Shown here: piece by piece, positions 45,986 through 56,504 of the stretch
Layout of the letters: the number at the start of each line of letters is the position of its first letter
How positions within the stretch are numbered: position 1 is the first letter of the stretch
Assembly: GCA_963837335.1 (NCBI GenBank)
Contig: CAWINS010000032.1
Coordinates: 62,001-126,000 of the forward strand
Length of the DNA stretch: 64,000 nt
Reading direction: 5' to 3'
From: RYN-230 sp963837335
GTDB taxonomy: Bacteria > Actinomycetota > Actinomycetes > Streptosporangiales > Streptosporangiaceae
Made by a program: the position numbers and the translations under genes
Notes under the pieces: generated by a model
What the model was told of the DNA's origin: nothing
The model's database searches: none
What the model saw: the letters and a program-made list of their open reading frames with translations, nothing else

Positions 45986-46510
45986 GGCCCGCCTCCTCCG
46001 GTCCGCCCCGGACGGCTCTCCCGCTCGTCGGCTGTCCGACTGATTCACGCAGGTGGGGCGCGAGCGCGGCCCGGCCCCGGGACAGGCGGGCCTTCACCGT
46101 GCCGTCCGGCACCCCGGTCTCGGTCGCGATCTGGGCCACGCTCAGGTCGCACACGTAGTAGAGGACCAGCGCGCGGCGCTGCTCGGCGGGCACCTTGCGC
46201 AGAGCGTCGATGAACGCCACCCGGTCGGGCGTCGGCCCCTCCGTCACCTGCGGCGCCCCTTGGGCGCGGAGCAGGGCCGGCCCCGCCGGGCCCGGTGCCA
46301 GCGGGATACGGCGATGCGCCAGGCGGTCGCGCGGACCCACGCGTCCGGCGCGCCGTCGCGGTCCAGCTGCCCGCGGTGCGACCAGGCCCGCACGAAAGCT
46401 TCCTGCACCGCGTCCTGGGCCTCGGCCCGGTCCCCGGTCATCGCGTAGAGGTGGCCAACCAGCCGGCGGAACGATGCCGCGTAGAACTCAGAGAATTCCT
46501 CGGGGCTCAA
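45978..46510 (-). CDS. SigE-family ECF-type sigma factor, frameshifted
   Basis: RNA polymerase sigma factor of the actinobacterial SigE family. Region 2 is FSEFYAASFRRLVGHLYAMTGDRAEAQDAVQEAFVRAWSHRGQLDR, and region 4 is LRKVPAEQRRALVLYYVCDLSVAQIATETGVPDGTVKARLSRGRAAL. The two halves lie in different frames, with an indel near 46268-46285 after RIAVSRWHRARRG. TTG 46510 is the start, after AAGGAGG. About 177 residues when repaired. It forms a unit with the membrane protein encoded downstream. Confidence 0.87.
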
Positions 46511-46701
46511 TGAGCCTCCTTGGTTGCCTTCCCGGCCCGATCACGTCCGCTCACGTCCGCTCACCTTAGGCCAGTTCCGGCCCGGAACGGCCGGGACTCA
46601 GGCGTCGCATATCTCACCCGGCCGGCATGCAACCAGACGTGCCTCCCGCAGGTACCTACGGCGACCGCCGGCCATCCCGGCCGGCCTGAACTGGAGGTCA
46701 G

Positions 46702-47125
46702 ATGAGGACACCTAGCACGCGTGCGATGGCCTGGCTGGGAGTGCCCGTGGCCGCCCTGCTGGCCGGGGGGACGGGCCTGGCCCTGGCGGCCGGGGGCGGT
46801 GGCCACCCGGCCCGGGCCGGACTCGAGTCGGCCGTGTCCCGCGCCACGCCCGGGCCGGGCTCCGCGACACCCTCGCCCGTGCCGTCCCGGCACCTGCGCC
46901 CGTCCGTCCCGAGCGCGATGCCAGCCCGGTGCCGTCGCCCACCCGCGCACGCACGCCAGCTCCGGTACCTCCTCGCGCAGGCCCCCCGGTGCCCGTGCCG
47001 GCCCGCACCCGATGCCCAGCCCGGTGCCGCGCCCACCCGCGCCCGCACACCGGTTCCGGTGCCCTCCCGCTCAGCCGTCCCGGCGCCGGTGCCGTCGCCG
47101 ACCCGCAGCCCGCATATCCGGCTAA
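46702..47125 (+). CDS. secreted Pro/Arg/Ala-rich low-complexity protein, frames uncertain
   Basis: A clear signal peptide (RAMAWLGVPVAALLAGGTGLALAAGG) begins at ATG 46702. After about residue 60 the DNA consists of irregular GC-rich repeats that encode (PVPSP/PAPV)-type stretches in alternating frames. The coherent product appears to switch frame near 46925 and again near 47030 and would end at 47125, just before the ftsH stop. The uninterrupted frame instead runs antisense through ftsH to 47445, which is unlikely. Function unknown; perhaps a wall-spanning protein. Confidence 0.4.
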
Positions 47126-47147
47126 CCCACCGGCGCGGCGCGGCGGC

Positions 47148-49019
47148 TCAGCTGACCGGCGCGGCCTTCCCGTTGGCCGCGCTGGTCCCGCCGTGCTCCG
47201 CCTCGGCCGGGGTCATCGCCACCGCCCGGGGTGCCCAGGTCATTTCGGGTGCCCCGTGGCGTTCCGGTGTCCCGGCGATGGCCGCCAGATCCGAGCCGTC
47301 GATGGTCTCCCGCTCGAGCAGGAGATCGACGACCCGGCCGAGCTTGTCCAGGTTCGTGCGCAGCAGCGAGGTCGCCCGGGTCTCGGCCTCGCGGAGCAGC
47401 GTGGCCACTTCCCGGTCGATGGCCCGCTGCGTCTCCTCGGCGTAGGGACGGCCCGCGAACGGGTTGTCCCGGCTCGGCCCTTCCGGGCCATATCCGATGG
47501 GTCCCACCTCAGTGGAGAAGCCCCATTCCCGCACCATGCGGGTGGCCAGGTCGGTCGCGCCCGCGAGGTCATTCGCGGCACCGGTCGAGGGCTCCCCGAG
47601 GACGATGATCTCGGCTGCGCGTCCGCCTAGCCGGACCGCGAGCGTGTCGGTGAGATAGCTCTGGCGGTACAGGTGGCGTTCGAACTCCGGCAGCTGCTCG
47701 GTCACTCCGAGCGCCGCGCCCCGGGGAAGGATGGTGACCTTGGCCACCGGGTCGGCGTGCTCCGACAGGACCGCGACGAGCGCATGGCCAGCTTCGTGGA
47801 CGGCAACTGAGTGCTTTTCCTCGGGCAGCAGCGCGTTGGACGCGTCGCGCTGGCCGATCAGCAGCCGGTCGCGTGCGGCCGCGAAGTCGGCGGCGGACAG
47901 GACAGCGCGCTGGTCGCGCACGGCGTTGATCGCCGCTTCGTTGACGAGGTTGGCGAGATCGGCGCCCGAGAACCCTGGCGTTCCCCGGGACACCGCGGCC
48001 AGATCCACGTCAGGCGCGAGGGACTTGCCCCGCCCGTGGATGGCCAGGATCGCCTCCCGCTCCTTCTGGTTGGGCAGCGGAATGTCCACCGTCCGGTCGA
48101 AGCGGCCGGGCCTCAGCAGGGCAGCGTCGAGGATCTCGGCCCGGTTGGTCGCGCCCATGACGACCACGCTGGCGCCGGGCTCGAACCCGTCCATGTCAGA
48201 CAGCAGCTGGTTGAGGGTCTGCTCACGCTCGTCGTTCGAGCCGAACCCTCCGGGACCGCGGCGGCCCCCGATGGCGTCGATCTCATCGATGAAGATGATC
48301 GAGGGCGCGTGCTTGCGCGCGTCGCTGAAAAGATCCCGGACTCGTGACGCGCCCACACCGACGAACATCTCCACGAAGCTCGACCCGCTGAGCGCGAAGA
48401 ACGGGACACCCGCCTCGCCGGCGACGGCCTTGGCCATCAGCGTCTTCCCGGTCCCGGGCGGCCCCACCATGAGCACGCCCTTGGGACCGACCGCGCCCGC
48501 CTGGGCGTAGCGCTGAGGGTGTTTCAGGTAGTCGACGACTTCCATGACCTCGGCCTTGGTGCCTTCGTAGCCAGCGATGTCCGAGAAACGGGTGGTAGGC
48601 CTTTCCTCGTCGTAGAGCTTGGCCTTTGACTTGCCGATGCTCAGGATTCCGCCCATTTGCTTGCGGCCACGGCGGGCGAACCAGATGAAGACACCCACCA
48701 GGAGCAGCAGGGGCAAGAATGAGAAGAGCAGGCTCGCCAGGACGGACGTGCCCGCACTGCCCCCGGTCACCTGGACCTTGTGCTTGAGGAGGAGAGGGGA
48801 GAGCGCCTGGTCGTTCAGCGCCGTGGGGATCTGGGAACTGTAGGCCATGCCGTTATGCAGCTTCCCGGTCACCACCCCGGTCGAGCTGATCGACGCAGTG
48901 GAGACCTTATTGGCCGTTACTTCGTTGACGAAGCTGCTGTAGCTGAAGTCCTGGGTCTTCGCGGTGTTGAACCCCGGATGGAAGAGGAGGACACCCCCGA
49001 GCACGGCCCCGGCCAGCAA
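47148..49019 (-). CDS. ftsH: ATP-dependent zinc metalloprotease FtsH
   Basis: Membrane-anchored AAA+ protease that extracts and degrades membrane and soluble proteins. Residues from TTG 49019: first helix about 1-15, extracytoplasmic domain, second helix about 92-113, Walker A GPPGTGKT (176-183), Walker B IIFIDEIDAI (231-240), SRH with RPGRFDR, zinc site HEAGH (398-402). TTG 49019 lies inside the first helix. Upstream the same frame still looks FtsH-like (RPGPPNQLNHRPKAP) back to a TAG near 49180 but has no start codon, so an indel is likely; ATG near 49186 in another frame is a candidate true start. Confidence 0.93.
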   Translation of the reverse strand: MLAGAVLGGVLLFHPGFNTAKTQDFSYSSFVNEVTANKVSTASISSTGVVTGKLHNGMAYSSQIPTALNDQALSPLLLKHKVQVTGGSAGTSVLASLLFSFLPLLLLVGVFIWFARRGRKQMGGILSIGKSKAKLYDEERPTTRFSDIAGYEGTKAEVMEVVDYLKHPQRYAQAGAVGPKGVLMVGPPGTGKTLMAKAVAGEAGVPFFALSGSSFVEMFVGVGASRVRDLFSDARKHAPSIIFIDEIDAIGGRRGPGGFGSNDEREQTLNQLLSDMDGFEPGASVVVMGATNRAEILDAALLRPGRFDRTVDIPLPNQKEREAILAIHGRGKSLAPDVDLAAVSRGTPGFSGADLANLVNEAAINAVRDQRAVLSAADFAAARDRLLIGQRDASNALLPEEKHSVAVHEAGHALVAVLSEHADPVAKVTILPRGAALGVTEQLPEFERHLYRQSYLTDTLAVRLGGRAAEIIVLGEPSTGAANDLAGATDLATRMVREWGFSTEVGPIGYGPEGPSRDNPFAGRPYAEETQRAIDREVATLLREAETRATSLLRTNLDKLGRVVDLLLERETIDGSDLAAIAGTPERHGAPEMTWAPRAVAMTPAEAEHGGTSAANGKAAPVS

Positions 49020-49386
49020 TATCCACAGCGGCCAGCGCGGAGTCGGCTTCGGCGCTGGCGTGGGCGCCTTAGGGCGGTGGTTCAGCTGGTTTGGTGGTCC
49101 GGGACGAACCGGGGTCGACCGATGCCTGGTGGTGGCCTCGTCAGCGGCCCGGGAAAATCTGACGGGAGAAAATTTAGCTTCATGCCAGCCTCGGCTCTAA
49201 TCAATCGAAAAGTGACCGCCGAGGTCAGGGGCAGCCAGGCCAAGCCATCGCGCAGGTGCACGGAAGGAAGACATTGTCCGAACGATCACCAGGTTGGTGA
49301 TTCGTTCGGAGCGACCGCATACGCCGCGATGACCGGCGGACCTGAGCATGAGCCCATGCAGTGTGCCCGCCTTCGCATGTGGTCCT
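49020..49386. other. region upstream of ftsH with a hairpin
   Basis: The first 160 bases probably encode the missing N-terminus of FtsH. At 49278-49309 an inverted repeat (CCGAACGA-TCACCA against TGGTGATTCGTTCGG, one bulged base, 3-nt loop) lies between ftsH and the upstream minus-strand gene. It could be a terminator, attenuator or operator. Confidence 0.5.
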
Positions 49387-51212
49387 TCACCAAATAGAGC
49401 GCACCCCGCCGCTTAGATATTTCCCAGGGCCCAGCAGGCCGGGGATGGCGCCCATCCACCGCTCCCCATGGTGATCATGGGATCGCTGGGTCACCCCCCC
49501 CAGCGATCCCATGATCATGGGCGGCGCTCTCCGGGTTAAGGTGATCAACTCCACGTCGTGGAACCGCATAACGCCGAACCAGTCGCTGTTCTCCGCGCGC
49601 ATCAGGTGCTCGGCGTCCGCCGCGATCTCGTGGATCACCGTGATCGAATCAGCCCGGCTCATGTCGGCGTCCAGCTGCCGCAGCAGCCCGGCCATGCGCT
49701 GGTAGCGCTGGCAGTGGCGGCGGAATTCGGACTGGGTCCTGATCCCGTGCACGGCGGCGCCGATGGCCGGCACGCAGATCGACAAGACGATCAGCAGCAG
49801 GCCGAACTCGGTCGGGTTGTCGTGATGCTCGCCCCATCCCAGCAGGTGCAGGAACGCGGCGACCGCCGTGACCAGGAACAGCACGCCGGTGGCCGCGAAC
49901 AGCCGCGAGTCCCAGGCACCCTGGCGGCGGGCGGTGTCCTCGTGGTACCGGATCTGCGCCTTGATCCAGTGCTCGCTGAGGTAGTCGCGGAGCGGCACGA
50001 CGTGGGCGGGGCCGAAACGCACCGGCGGACGGCGGGCGGTGATCTCATCCAGCGCCCGCTCGATCCACACCTCGGTCGGGTCGGACCGGTACGCGGACCG
50101 CTCGGGCTGTTCCCCCGGCCTGGTCCGGTCGCCCGCCCCGGCCAGGGCCAGGAAGTAGCCGGAGCGCAGCCGTTCGGCCAGGAAACGGTAGGAGATCCAC
50201 CGGTCCAGGACCCGCAGCCTCCGGCTGACCAGGGGGGCGGCCACCAGCACCAGGAGCAGGACCACTTCCGCCGCGGCGATCCAGTTCAGCTGCGGCCAGA
50301 CGGTGACCTGGACCGCTACCACGACGACCGCGGCCGCGGCCGCCAGGAACATGGTCCAGTTCGTCAGCCGGAAGATCCGTTCCAGGCGGGTGGCCAGGAC
50401 GTCGGCGCGGACGAAGTACGGGGTGATCCAGCCGGCCACGTTCGAGCAGGCCGGCGGAGGGAATCGGGGGGCCCGGCGGGCCCGGCGGGCGCCAGCCGGT
50501 CCCGCTCCGCGCGGGCCCGTGCCGTGAATTCGGGGATCGGAGCCGCGTTGTACTCGCGGAACTCCCGGGCGGCCTCCGCCACGTGCGCGGCCCGTTCCTC
50601 GTCGTACCAGTAGACCGGGGCGGCCACGGCCGACGTGGACACCCACGCCACCGGCACGCCCTGCGCGCGGGCGTACGACACGACCGTGGCCGTGCCGCCG
50701 CGGCCCCGCGGCGGCTCGCCGTTCCACAGCGCGATGAGCACATCGGCGCGGTCCACCACGTGGCGCCCGGCCCGCTCGTAGGCCTCGTCGCGGCTGCCGC
50801 CTGGCCGGGCCACCCAGACCGAGGTGGCCCGCCCGAGCATCTCGGTGAACTCGGCTTTCGAGGCGTCCCCGGTGAAGTCGTCCAGGTAGTCCCCGGACGG
50901 TAGCGGCAGCACGGCCTCCATCGTGGCGTCCGGCCTGGCCAGCACCTCCGCAGCGACCAGGCGGTCAGCCCCCTCGGCCAGCGCGGAGATGACCAGCAGG
51001 GCGGGCTCGGCCTCCGGGCCCAGGAACCGCTCGACGACCCCCTGGACCGCGGCCCGGATGCCCGGGACCAGCGCAGCCGGGTCGGTGAGCCGGCGGTGCC
51101 CGGTCACCCCGATCCGCAACGAGAACGGCAGCTGCCCCTCGCCCTCCGGCGGCCACCCGGTGTCCGCCTCCCCGGCGACCTGCTCCGCCCGATCGGGCAG
51201 CTGACGGGTCAT
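49387..51212 (-). CDS. SLOG-domain protein with four membrane helices (SLATT-like), frameshifted
   Basis: N-terminal SLOG-type nucleotide-binding domain: FSLRIGVTGHRRL (residues 30-42), ISALAEGADRLVAAEV and DVLIALWNGEPPRGRGGT (157-173). After an indel near 50466 come two pairs of membrane helices (TMFLAAAAAVVVVAVQVTV...VVLLLVLVAAPLV and FAATGVLFLVTAVAAFLHLL...LLLIVLSICVPAIGAAV) and a helical C-terminus ending near DWFGVMRFHDVEL, the pattern of SLATT effector domains. SLOG domains sense NAD-derived or other nucleotides, and SLATT domains are proposed membrane effectors. Start ATG 51212 overlaps the stop of the TIR gene (ATGA). With 7 rather than 8 Gs near 49494-49501 the protein would stop there. 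Confidence 0.75.
49472..49517. terminator. 19-bp perfect hairpin at the end of the SLOG gene
   Basis: Arms 49472-49490 and 49499-49517 pair perfectly around an 8-nt C-rich loop. The hairpin lies inside the annotated last 30 or so codons, which are not protein-like; the true stop is probably in its loop, making it the terminator of the TIR-SLOG operon. Confidence 0.6.
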
Positions 51213-54083
51213 CGGGCGCACCCCAGCCTGGCGGGCGGGGACGGCGAGATGTAGCGGCGCCAGTTCCCCGGGGTCAGGCCGTGCCCCGACGTGGTGCAGG
51301 CGACCCTGATCCACTGCGCCGGGGTCACGCTCAGCTGGGTGAGCACGCCATCATCGGTCTGGCTGTTTCCCTCGGTCACGGTGACCAGGCTGCGCCCGCC
51401 GGGGGTGAACGCCATCGTGGTCTGCTGGTACGGCGAGGCCTTGCCGATGGGGAAGACGCCCAGCAGGTGCCCGGAGCCCAGGTCGGTGAGGATGCCGCGG
51501 CCGTCGGCCCGCTCCCCGGCGACCAGGATCTCGCCGGCGGCCGGGCCTGGGCCGGCCGCGATGTTCCCGTAGTTCCACGGCGTCCCGGCCTGGACGGAGC
51601 GGATCACCCGGGTGCCGTCCGCGTCACGCAGGTCAATGTCGCCGTTCTCCCGCTGCAGGACCAGGTGCGACCCGGAGTAGGCCAGCTCGTAGGCCTTCAC
51701 CCCCGGGACCCGCCAGGTCCGCCTGGTGGTCAGGTTGATGACGTAGACCTCCTGGTTGGACTGGTCGATGACGGCCGCCCGGGACCCGGACGGGCTGACC
51801 GCGGCCTGCCGCTGGTACTGCCCGAAGTTCGGCCGGATGCCCCGCGGTCCCCGCACCACGGACCCCGGCACCACGGGTCCCCGCGCCACGGGCCTGCCGG
51901 AAGCGGCAGCACCCGAGGGGACCGCGCCGATCCGGACCGTCCCGGCCGCGTCCACCGCGAACAGGCGGTTCCCGGCCGCGGACAGGGCCAGCGCCTGAGG
52001 CGGATCGGGGTCCTTCCTGAGCGGGACCGCAGGCCTCTTCCCGGCGGGGAGCAGCGACAGCGTCCGGCCGAACACATAGAGCCGGTTCCCGGTCCGGCTC
52101 CACAGCGGCAGCCCGAACTGCCCGGGCCCGCCCGTGGCCAGCGTGGTGATCTTCCCGAACGAGGGGCCCAGTCCCGCCCGCACCAGCAGGCGGCCGCTGC
52201 TGTCGGTCAGGGCGGCTTCCCGGCCATCAGGCCCGATCGCCAGCCGGGGGCCGGGGCACACCCGGCCACACCGCTCCGGCATGAGGATCCGGGCCGCCCG
52301 GCCGATGCGGGAGTACTGCCGGAGGTTCCACAGCGTGAGCAGGTTCCCCGAGGCCGAGATCAGCCGGCTGTCGCTGCGCCCGACGAAGGCCAGGGAGGTG
52401 CTGAACAGCGGCTCGGCGCCTGGGTAGGACCGCGGTGCCCGGGCCGGGCCGGCCGGGCGGGCGATGCGGGACACGTGAATGCCGCTGGTGTCCTCAGAGG
52501 CGACCCACCGGCCGTTCCGGCTGATGGCCAGGGCCAGGGCCAGGCGGCCGCCGGGACGGGCGCGCCCCGCCGGGGCGGCCTGACTGGTGGGTGCTCAGCA
52601 CCCGCAGGCTCGAGCCCGCTGCCACGTAGCTGTGCGTGAACAGCGTGCCGGCCGGGGACAGCGCGGAGGTATAGGCCGGATACCGGGATAGCCCGAACGT
52701 GTTGCGGGCGGAGCCGGCCGCGGCGAGCCCGGGCAGGGCGAGGCGCCGCCAGGAGCCGTAGCGGCCATCGAGCGCGACCAGTTCGGTGTCGCTGGGCACG
52801 GCGAGGTTCGTGACCAGGGGCGGGCGGCCCCGGTGCCAGGTGCCGAACCCGGCCAGCCGGGCCTGCCGCCAGGACCGGCCCGGGGTGCTCAGCACGTCCA
52901 GGGCGGGAAAGGCCGCGAACGCGGCGAATCTCCCGGTCGGCGACACCCCGACCGCGGTGAAGGGGGTTCCCGGCGGCGCGGAGCGGGACGCGACTAGGTG
53001 GCCGTGGACCCAGGTCCGGGCGGACCGCCCGGTGGCCGCGGCGACCGTGGTCCCGTCCGCGCTGACCGCCACGCCGGTGACCGGCCCGTCCATCCGGCCG
53101 TAGCTGACCGGCGTGAAACGGGCCAGGTTCCAGCCGCGCACCCAGCCGTTCCTGGTGCCCGCGACGATCACGCCGCCGTCGGGTGAGACGGCGAGCGCCG
53201 ACACCGGCCCGGGGGCCACCAGGAAGCGCTGCACCTGCGGGTCGGCCTGGACCGTGGCGAACAGGGCCGCCCGGGCCTGCGGGTTACCCGGGTCGAGCCG
53301 GTACGCCTGGACCGCGAATAGCTGGGCGAGGTCGGGACGCGAGCGGGTCAGCGCGACCGCCGTGGAGGCCAGCAGCCCCGCGGTGGCCACGGTGTTCTCC
53401 CGGTCGGCGCGGTCCCGCTGGCCCTTGGCGATGAACGCCGCGGTCAGCGAGAAGGCCAGCAGGACCACGAGGGCGGCCGCGGCCGCCACGACGGCGCGCA
53501 CGGCCCGGTGCCGGCGGCGGATGTGCTCCCCGATCAGGGAGTCCTTCGGCACGTGCCGGATCGCCGCGGCCAGGTCGGCCACCGCGTCCTGCAGGCGCGG
53601 GTCCGCGGACCGCAGGCTATCCGCCTGGTCCCGGGCCCAGCGCAGGTCCACCCAACGCGGCTCCTCGCTGAACGCGTGCCCGAGGGCCTCCTTGGACAGC
53701 GCGGTGGTGGCCGCCCAGTCCAGGTCCCCGGCGGTCTCATCCCAGACCAGCTCGCCCTCGGTGACCGCAACGAGCAGGTGGTTCATCGGCCGGTGGGCCC
53801 GCCACCAGGAGATCTCCCGGGATACCCAGCCGGACTGCGCCGACTCCGGGGAGGCCATCAGGATCAGCCAGGACGAGTCGGACAGCGCTTCCTCGATCGT
53901 GGTCCACAGATGCGGGGAGGCGGCCAGGCTGGTCTGGTCCCGGAACACGTGCAGCGCGCGGATCCGGTACCAGGGCTTGGCGAAGCGCTGCAGCTCGGCC
54001 TGGAGCCGCGCGGTGATCGCGGCGTCGAGCCGGTGACTGTAGGAAATGAAGGCGTCGTAGCCCCGCTCCTGGCCTGCCGCCAC
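51209..54083 (-). CDS. TIR-transmembrane-WD40 protein, frameshifted
   Basis: About 958 residues. A TIR domain (8-140) begins GYDAFISYSHRLD; the catalytic Glu expected for NAD-cleaving TIRs is Glu90 in SGWVSREISWW. A membrane helix (about 195-219) leads to a C-terminal beta-propeller: PGPVSALAVSPDGGVIVAGTRNGWVRGW and MDGPVTGVAVSADGTTVAAATG are WD40-like blades, and the end, WIRVACTTSGHGLTPGNWRRY, is the usual close of TIR/STAND-WD40 proteins. The frame breaks in a G/C-rich stretch between about 52535 and 52585. GTG 54083 is the start, after GGGGGAC. Its stop overlaps the SLOG gene, so the two are made together. Confidence 0.85.
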
Positions 54084-54130
54084 GTCCCCCCCGGTACGGC
54101 ACGCCCAGCTTCCCCCGATACATCCCCCTT

Positions 54131-54145
54131 GTCACCAAGGGTGAC
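54131..54145. promoter_or_regulatory. inverted repeat upstream of the TIR gene
   Basis: GTCACC-AAG-GGTGAC is a perfect 6-bp inverted repeat with a 3-bp spacer, 47 bp before the TIR-WD40 start. It is a plausible operator for a dimeric regulator of the TIR-SLOG operon. No clear -35/-10 pair was found beside it. Confidence 0.45.
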
Positions 54146-54247
54146 GAAGAGATTGCTACAGGCTACAGGGCGCCCCATCCGGGGTGACGGCGGCAGGGGA
54201 GCGGAATCGGCCGGCGCGGGGAGAGGAACCGGTCGGGCGGGATGGCG

Positions 54248-56416
54248 TCAGGAGCTCTGGGCGGCCAGCCGGCGCAGCGCGTCCCGGGCTACCGCCGGGT
54301 CGGTGGTGGCCCAGAACGGCGGCAGCGACGCCCGCAGGAAACCGCCGTACCGCGCGGTGGCCAGCCGCGGATCGAGGATGGCCACCATGCCCCGGTCGTC
54401 CATGGTGCGCAGCAACCGCCCGGCGCCCTGAGCGAGCAGCAGCGCGGCGTGGGAGACGGCGATGGCCATGAACCCGTTGCCGCCGCGGGCCCCCACCATC
54501 CGCTGCCGGGCGGAGGCCAGCGGGTCGTCCGGCCGCGGGAACGGGATCCGGTCGATGACCACCAGCTGCAGCGCCGGCCCGGCACGTCGACGCCCTGCCA
54601 CAGGGACAGGGTGCCGAACAGGCAGCTTGACTCATACTCCGCGAACTGCCGGATGAGCTGGCCGGTGGAGTCGTCGCCCTGGCAGAACAGCGGGACGCTG
54701 AGCGTGCCGCGGAGCTCCAGCGCGGCCTGCCGGGCCGCCCGCATGGACGAGAACAGGCCGAGCGTACGGCCGCCCGCTGCGGTGATCAGCTCGCTCAGCT
54801 CGGTCAGGTAGGCCGGCGGGAGTCCGTCCCGGCCGGGCGGGGGCAGATGCTTGGCCACGTACAGGATGCCGCAGCGGGGATGGTCGAAGGGCGAGCCGAC
54901 GTCCAGGCCGGACCAGGCCAGCCCGTGCGGGGACGGCTCCTGCGGTGACTCTCCCGCGGTAGCCGCGACGGCGCCGGTCTCCGGCCCGTCGGCCGCTTCC
55001 GTGGCTGGCTGGCTCCGGATCAGGCGTCTCGGTCCCGGGCGCCTCGGTCCCGGGCGGCTCGGCCTCGGCTCCGGGGCGTGGCAGTCCCCACTGCCTGGCC
55101 AGCGGCTCGAACGACCCGCCGAGAGCCAGCGTCGCCGAGGTCAGGACCACGGTCTGCCGGCGGAACAAGCGCTCGGCGAGCAGCGCGCCGACCTGCAACG
55201 GGGCCACCCGGAGCGTGGCCGGCCGGCGCGGGTCCTCGACCATCGGACGGTCCATCCAGACCACATCGGTCCGGGAGGTGAGATCCGGGACGTACGAGAC
55301 CAGGATCCGGTCCGCGGTACCCACCAGGTCATCCAGGCCCGCCAGGGCCGAGCGCGTCGCGGCTTGCTGATCGGCCGGCGCTTCCTCACCGGCCTGCTTG
55401 GCGCTGGACCGGACCTCGGTGGCGCACCCGGCGGCGGCGTCCCGCACCAGGGCCAGCGCACTGGACAGATCCTGATCCAGAAAGTCGAGGCGGCCGTCGC
55501 GGGACTCGGCGAAGGCCCGGGCCGCCGCCTCGCCTGCCTCGCGGAGCCGTCCCGCTGCGTCCGCGGACAGCAGCCGTCCGACCCGCCGGGCGGCGGCGTC
55601 CACCCCGGTCGCGGACAGTTCACCGCTCGCGGCGCTGGTGACCCGGTTCACCAGGTCGTGCGCCTCGTCGATGACGACGACGTCGTGTTCGGGCAGGACC
55701 GGGAAGGATTCCAGCGCGTCGATGGCGAGCAGGGCGTGGTTGGTCACCACGATGCTGGCCTTGCCCGCGGTCGCCCGGGCCTGCTCCGCGTAGCAGTCCC
55801 GGCCGAACGGGCAGCGCTGGGCGCCGAGGCATTCCCGGGCGCTGACCGATACCTGCCGCCAGGCCCGGTCGTCCACGCCGGGCACCAGCTCGTCGCGGTC
55901 GCCGGTCGTGGTCTCGGCCGCCCACGCGTGCACCCGCTCGACCTGCTGGCCGACCGGGGAGGTCGCGCCGCGGTCGAACAGCACGTCGCGGGGATCCTCC
56001 GGCGCGCCCGACTTCAGCCGGTGCAGGCAGAGGTAGTTGCGGCGGCCCTTCAGGATCGCGAAGTCCGGTTCCTGGCCGAGCAGCGGCCTGAGCGTCTCGG
56101 CCAGCCGCGGCAGATCCCGGTCGATCAGCTGGCGCTGCAGGGCGATGGTGGCGGTGGCCACCACGACGGCGCTGCCGCTGGCCAGCGCGTGCGCGACCGC
56201 AGGCACCAGGTAGGCCAGGGACTTACCCGTGCCGGTGCCCGCCTGGACGGCGAGGTGCTCCCCGGACTTGATGGACTGCTCCACCGCCTCGGCCATCGCG
56301 ACCTGCCCGGGCCGCTCGGCGCCGCCGATCCCGGCCACAGCCGCGGCCAGCAGCACCGAGGTCTGGGGCAGCGCGGCCTCAGGCTTGAGCTGGGCGGGCT
56401 TTTCACCGGGGGGCAC
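54248..56416 (-). CDS. dinG: DinG-type (XPD-like) DNA helicase, frameshifted
   Basis: Superfamily 2 helicase of about 722 residues. Walker A is AGTGTGKSLAYL (about 59-70), Walker B is the DEAH box in VVVIDEAHDLVNR, and the four Cys of the iron-sulfur domain are probably in YLCLHRL and ECLGAQRCPFGRDC. C-terminal helicase motifs follow (TLGLFSSMRAARQAA, GTLSLWQGVDVPG, AQGAGRLLRTMDDRGMVAILDPRL). Breaks are near 54990-55040 and near 54580, where one C restored to a C run gives VPGPALQLVVIDRIPFPRPDDP. GTG 56416 is the chosen start. Likely roles are unwinding of damaged or structured DNA. It lies 165 bp upstream of the TIR gene on the same strand. Confidence 0.9.
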
Positions 56417-56504
56417 GTCCGGAACGCTACCGTGCGGCGGCGACAACCTCACGTTGTAGCGCCCGGCAGCGGAACCTCCGGCTCCAGCGGCGCGGGTCCC
56501 GGGG

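Noticed and set aside
46929..47630. Plus-strand frames running through the 3' part of ftsH
   Set aside because: They are antisense to a strongly conserved FtsH C-terminus. Only the part up to 47125 has independent support (signal peptide and repeats).
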